This document shows, piece by piece, positions 54,429-57,627 of a stretch of 57,627 bases of DNA. The notes beneath the pieces were generated by a model. The model saw only the letters and a list, made by a program, of their open reading frames with translations. It searched no databases and was not told the DNA's origin. The position numbers and the translations under genes were made by a program. Numbering within the stretch: position 1 is the first letter of the stretch; each line of letters starts with the position of its first letter. Source of the stretch: Azohydromonas sediminis (GTDB lineage Bacteria > Pseudomonadota > Gammaproteobacteria > Burkholderiales > Burkholderiaceae_C); contig NZ_QOAZ01000023.1 of NCBI RefSeq assembly GCF_003574675.1, positions 1 through 57,627 of the forward strand, read 5' to 3'.

Positions 54429-54436
54429 CGCGCCCG

Positions 54437-55267
54437 ATGCCCGAGATGCCCGAGGTCGAAGTCACGCGCCGCAGCATCGCGGGCCGGCTCGAGGGGGCGC
54501 GCATCACGGGCGTGCGGCTCGGCGCGCCGCTGCGCTGGCCGCTGGGCACCGAGACCGACTCGCTCGTCGGCTGCCGCATCGGCGCCGTGGCGCGGCGCGG
54601 CAAGTACCTGTGGCTGCCGCTGGCAGCCGCGGGCGCGTCCCGCGGCGGCCTGCTCGTGCACCTGGGCATGTCGGGCTCGCTCGCGCTGCTCGCGTCGCCG
54701 CCGCCCGCCGGCCGGCACGACCACGTCGACCTCGTCACCGACCGCGGCACGCTGCGCCTGACGGACCCGCGCCGTTTCGGTGCCGTCGTGTGGGCGCCGG
54801 CGCTCGACGCCGGAATGGCCGCGAAGCTGCTCGCCGGGCTGGGCGCCGAGCCGTTCGACCCCGCACTCGACGCGGCGGCGCTGCACGCCGCGCTGCGCCA
54901 GCGGCGCACGCCGATCAAGCTCGCGCTGCTGGCCGGCGACGTCGTCGTCGGTGCCGGCAACATCTATGCGTGCGAGGCGCTGTTCGACGCCGGCATCGAC
55001 CCGCGCACGCCGTGCCGCCGGCTCGGCCCCGCGCGCTGCGCGCGGCTGCTGGCATCGCTGCGGCGCGTGCTCGCGCGCGCGATCGAGCTCGGCGGCTCGA
55101 CGCTGCGCGACTTCCGCGACGCGCACGGCGTGGCCGGCGCGTTCCAGGCCGAGGCGCGCGTCTACGGCCGCGAGGGCCAGCCCTGCCTGCGCTGCGGCGC
55201 GACGGTGCGGCGCATCGTGCAGGCGCAGCGCTCGACGTATTTCTGCCCCGGTTGTCAGCACTGGTAA
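54437..55267 (+). CDS. mutM: formamidopyrimidine-DNA glycosylase
   Basis: A 276-residue glycosylase/AP-lyase that removes 8-oxoguanine. PEMPEVE supplies the N-terminal catalytic proline and Glu after Met removal, [10 protein letters not shown] the conserved lysine, and the C-terminal zinc finger is CLRCG...FCPGCQ with the [10 protein letters not shown] signature. ATG at 54437 is immediately downstream of a -10 element. A dynamin-like gene follows; mutY is not in the window. Confidence 0.95.
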   Translation: MPEMPEVEVTRRSIAGRLEGARITGVRLGAPLRWPLGTETDSLVGCRIGAVARRGKYLWLPLAAAGASRGGLLVHLGMSGSLALLASPPPAGRHDHVDLVTDRGTLRLTDPRRFGAVVWAPALDAGMAAKLLAGLGAEPFDPALDAAALHAALRQRRTPIKLALLAGDVVVGAGNIYACEALFDAGIDPRTPCRRLGPARCARLLASLRRVLARAIELGGSTLRDFRDAHGVAGAFQAEARVYGREGQPCLRCGATVRRIVQAQRSTYFCPGCQHW

Positions 55268-55370
55268 TCGACCCGCTTTTCGTGCGATCGCGCGCGTTTG
55301 TCTGCAGCGGCGCTGCGCTACAGTGAATCGAACGGTGCGGTGTGCCCCCGCCACCGACGCCTCGGTTCAC

Positions 55371-57377
55371 ATGCAGACCTCGTTCGCCCGCCACCTCGAC
55401 GCCTTTTCCAGCTGGCGCCGCCTGCTCGAGCGCCGGCTCGTCGAGCTCGCGCAGGGGCTGGGCGACGCGCAGCTGCTCGACCCCGATGCGTCCGACACGA
55501 TCGAGACGCTGCGGCGCCAGGTCGCCGGCGACCGCGTCGTCGTCGCCTTCGTCGCCGAGTTCTCGCGCGGCAAGTCGGAGCTGATCAACGCGATCTTCTT
55601 CGCCGACACCGGGCGGCGCATCCTGCCGGCCACGCCGGGTCGCACGACGATGTGTCCGGTGGAGATCGGTTGCGAGCGCGGCGAGCCGCCGATGCTCGCG
55701 CTGCTGCCGATCGACACGCGCACGCTGCCGCAGTCGCTCGACGAGCTGCGCCGCAAGACCGAGCTGTGGACGCGCATCCGCCTCGACCCGACGGCGCCTG
55801 ACCGCCTGGCCGACGACCTCGCCGAGGTGATGCGCACCAAGGCCGTGCCCGTCGACGAGGCGCGCGCGCTGGGCCTCTGGGACGACGAGCGCCCCGACGA
55901 CAACCCGCCGCTGGTCGCCGAAGGGCTGGTCGAGATCCCGAGCTGGCGCCACGCGATCATCAACTACCCCCACCCGCTGCTCGAGCGCGGGCTGGTCGTG
56001 CTCGACACGCCGGGGCTCAACGCGATCGGTGCCGAGCCGGCGCTGACGATCGGGCTGCTGCCGGCCGCGCACGCGGTGGTGTTCGTCGTCGGTGCCGACA
56101 CCGGCGTGACGCGCTCCGACCTCGCGATCTGGCGCGACCACCTCAGCGCGCTCGCGGCGCAGCGCTACGCGGTGCTCAACAAGATCGACGTGCTCGCCGA
56201 CCCGCTGCTGACACGGCAGGAGGTGATGGAGCAGATCGAACGCCAGCGCGTCGCGACGGCGCAGGCGCTGGGCATCGAGCCGCAGCAGGTCTACGCGCTG
56301 TCGGCGCGGCAGGCGCTGACCGCGCGCATCGACGGCCAGCGGCTCGGGCTGCTCGAGAGCCGCCTGCCCGCGTTCGAGGAGCTGCTCGCGCAGGACCTGC
56401 TGCCGCGGCGCCAGCAGATGCTGCAGCGCGCCGTGCTCGACGGTCTCGCGCCGATCGAGCAGCGGCTCGAGCGCCAGCTCGGCGACCAGCGCCGCCAGGC
56501 CGCCGAGCAGCTGCTCGAGCTGCGCGGGCTGCGCGGCAAGAGCAAGGGCAAGGTGCAGCTGCTGCTGCAGCGCGTCGCCGACGACGCGAAGGACTTCGAG
56601 CGCTGCACGGTGCGCCTGGGCGCGCTGCGCGCGGTGCACTCGCGCATGCTGCGCCACAGCCTCGACGCGATCTCGATCGACCGCCTGCGCGACGACGTCG
56701 CGCGGCTGCAGCACGACATCGCTGGCACGCTGCTGCACCTGGGCGCCAAGCGCCTGTTCGGCGAGCTCGTGCAGCGTCTGCGCGAGCGCGTGGTCGTCGC
56801 CGCCAAGCGCAACGACGAGACGCGCGCGATGCTGCAGGCCAGCTTCGCGCAGATCAATGCCGAGTTCGGCTTCGCGCTCGTGCTGCCGGACCCGCCGTCG
56901 CTCGAGCGCACGCTCGCCGAGCTCGCCGACGCCGAGCGCAACGTCAACGCCTACCTCGGGCTCGCGACCGCGCTGCGGCTGGCCGACGCGCGCCAGCTCG
57001 AGCAGTTCCGCCGGATGGTGTGGTCGCGGCTGCGCACCGTGTTCGAGGCCGCGATCCGCGACCTCGAGCACTGGAACCGCGCCGCGTCGGCGCAGGTCGA
57101 CGCGCAGCTGCGCGAGCGGCGCCTGGCCTTCGTCAAGCGCCGCGACGCGCTCGAGCGCATCCGCAGCGCCGCCGGCGAGCTCGAAGGGCACATCGACGCC
57201 GTCGAGGCCCAGGAAAGGCAGCACCGCGAGCTCGCGGCGCGCGTGCAGGCGCTGTTCGGTGCGCTGCGCGAACACGCGCAGCGCACGCCGGACCCCGACG
57301 CGGCGACGCCACCACGGCACGCCGAGGCGACGACGATGCGCCTGCCGTTGCCGCCGTCGCGCTTCGGCACGCTCTGA
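55371..57377 (+). CDS. dynamin-like GTPase
   Basis: A 668-residue bacterial dynamin-like protein. The P-loop is VAEFSRGKSE (residues 61-70; first Gly replaced, as in many dynamin-like proteins, and Glu after Ser instead of Thr), the G3 motif is DTPG (212-215) and G4 is NKID (270-273). The rest is long helical/coiled coil (for example ERQLGDQRRQAAEQLLEL, YLGLATALRLADARQLEQF) as in dynamin stalks, with no obvious C-terminal membrane helix. Probably acts on membranes or chromosome-linked DNA. The 103-bp gap after mutM has only weak promoter-like sequences. Normally followed by mutY; here a probable IS end follows. Confidence 0.85.
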   Translation: MQTSFARHLDAFSSWRRLLERRLVELAQGLGDAQLLDPDASDTIETLRRQVAGDRVVVAFVAEFSRGKSELINAIFFADTGRRILPATPGRTTMCPVEIGCERGEPPMLALLPIDTRTLPQSLDELRRKTELWTRIRLDPTAPDRLADDLAEVMRTKAVPVDEARALGLWDDERPDDNPPLVAEGLVEIPSWRHAIINYPHPLLERGLVVLDTPGLNAIGAEPALTIGLLPAAHAVVFVVGADTGVTRSDLAIWRDHLSALAAQRYAVLNKIDVLADPLLTRQEVMEQIERQRVATAQALGIEPQQVYALSARQALTARIDGQRLGLLESRLPAFEELLAQDLLPRRQQMLQRAVLDGLAPIEQRLERQLGDQRRQAAEQLLELRGLRGKSKGKVQLLLQRVADDAKDFERCTVRLGALRAVHSRMLRHSLDAISIDRLRDDVARLQHDIAGTLLHLGAKRLFGELVQRLRERVVVAAKRNDETRAMLQASFAQINAEFGFALVLPDPPSLERTLAELADAERNVNAYLGLATALRLADARQLEQFRRMVWSRLRTVFEAAIRDLEHWNRAASAQVDAQLRERRLAFVKRRDALERIRSAAGELEGHIDAVEAQERQHRELAARVQALFGALREHAQRTPDPDAATPPRHAEATTMRLPLPPSRFGTL

Positions 57378-57495
57378 GCCGCAGCCACGGCGCCGCGCCG
57401 CGGCCGATGCCACACTGCGCGGCGTGAGGGTCCCTCGTCGTTTCGTGTGGAACCCAACATTCACAATGACCCTTGGTCGTCGAGCCCGGTGGGTA

Positions 57496-57526
57496 TGTGG
57501 ACAGGCCGCTTGCCGGCCTGTCCACA
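57496..57526. other. 13-5-13 hairpin upstream of the transposase-like start
   Basis: TGTGGACAGGCCG, loop CTTGC, CGGCCTGTCCACA. A stem this long just upstream of an IS coding start could stop outside transcription entering the transposase gene. It is followed by TGTCCAC, a third partial copy. Confidence 0.6.
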
Positions 57527-57563
57527 TGTCCACGGGGCGGGCTTCGCCGGGGGAGTTGATTCG

Positions 57564-57627
57564 ATGAGCGTCGGGGTCGAAGCGCTGTTCACCAGCGCGC
57601 TGGGGTTGCAGCCGCCATGGGTGGTCG
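57564..57627 (+). CDS. N-terminal fragment of a transposase-like protein (cut by the window edge)
   Basis: ATG at 57564 with a GGGGGAG site a few bases before starts MSVGVEALFTSALGLQPPWV. The opening VEALFTSALGL-PPW is typical of ISL3-family transposases, which begin with a short FxxALGLxxPW-like segment before the zinc-finger region. Only 21 codons are present, so the family assignment is a pattern-based guess. Confidence 0.45.
   Translation, partial: MSVGVEALFTSALGLQPPWVV

Larger units (their letters stand above)
57428..57627 (+). mobile_element. probable left end of an ISL3-type insertion sequence (partial)
   Basis: Sequence from GGGTCCCTCGTCGTTTCGTG onward does not resemble the adjacent chromosomal gene: it is lower in GC, holds a long hairpin at 57496-57526, and is followed by the start of a coding frame. 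The beginning resembles ISL3-family terminal repeats, which often start GGGTC or GGCTC with CTTCGT-like runs. The right end, target duplication and most of the transposase are outside the window, so the call is tentative. Confidence 0.5.

Overview
The window is about 70% GC, densely coded, and reads as a chromosomal segment of a betaproteobacterium of the order Burkholderiales, probably near the Rubrivivax/Leptothrix/Comamonadaceae group. Three features support this: the housekeeping order yadG/yadH-like, bolA, murA, hisGDCBHAF; the order coaD, ferredoxin, pth, rplY, prs, tRNA-Gln, ispE, lolB, TPR lipoprotein, mutM; and a Bug/TctC solute-binding protein. The exact genus cannot be read from the sequence. 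Both ends are mobile DNA: the left edge is the 3' end of a group II intron (domains V and VI), and the right edge looks like the left end of an ISL3-type insertion sequence.

Region 1 (0.2-15.4 kb) holds a LysR regulator and then a long leftward catabolic/transport block. In transcription order it reads: M20 amidohydrolase, DUF2817 (M14-like) hydrolase, GntR/UTRA regulator, LivJHMGF branched-chain-type ABC transporter, LeuC-like and LeuD-like dehydratase subunits, a dihydroorotase/hydantoinase-type cyclic amidohydrolase, an FAD-dependent fumarate-reductase-like oxidoreductase, an isocitrate-lyase-superfamily lyase, and a SAM methyltransferase. Most neighbours from livG to the lyase overlap by ATGA or GTGA. 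My inference is that the block imports a small cyclic amide or substituted acid, opens it, desaturates and hydrates the carbon skeleton, and cleaves it by retro-aldol chemistry. I know of no named pathway with exactly this set, so it is the best candidate for an undescribed system here. The GntR gene has a visible promoter and operator.

Region 2 (15.5-28.2 kb) is accessory. It contains a DUF2202 lipoprotein, a Gly/Pro-tailed secreted protein, an 806-residue Asp-box exoprotein with a sorting tail next to a CPBP-family glutamic intramembrane protease, an FNR-like regulator with a Cys quartet beside a molybdopterin oxidoreductase, a lipoprotein aminopeptidase, and a storage-lipid group (PHA-system protein, acyl-CoA-binding protein, WS/DGAT acyltransferase). 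Region 3 (27.2-38.9 kb) has a LysR gene divergent from an indolepyruvate ferredoxin oxidoreductase-like pair that is split by a Bug binding protein. After it come a TPR protein, TetR, an ABC-2 exporter, and an M48 protease/LemA pair.

Region 4 (38.9-57.4 kb) is mostly housekeeping: peptidoglycan (murA), histidine synthesis (hisI and hisE are absent here), coenzyme A, translation (pth, rplY, tRNA-Gln), PRPP, isoprenoids (ispE), lipoprotein sorting (lolB), DNA repair (mutM) and a dynamin-like GTPase.

Three sequence-level themes run through the window. An ~85-bp hairpin repeat sits directly after the stop codons of three genes. Several genes have a -10-like hexamer only 7-9 nt before the start codon, suggesting leaderless mRNAs. 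Many cistrons are translationally coupled.
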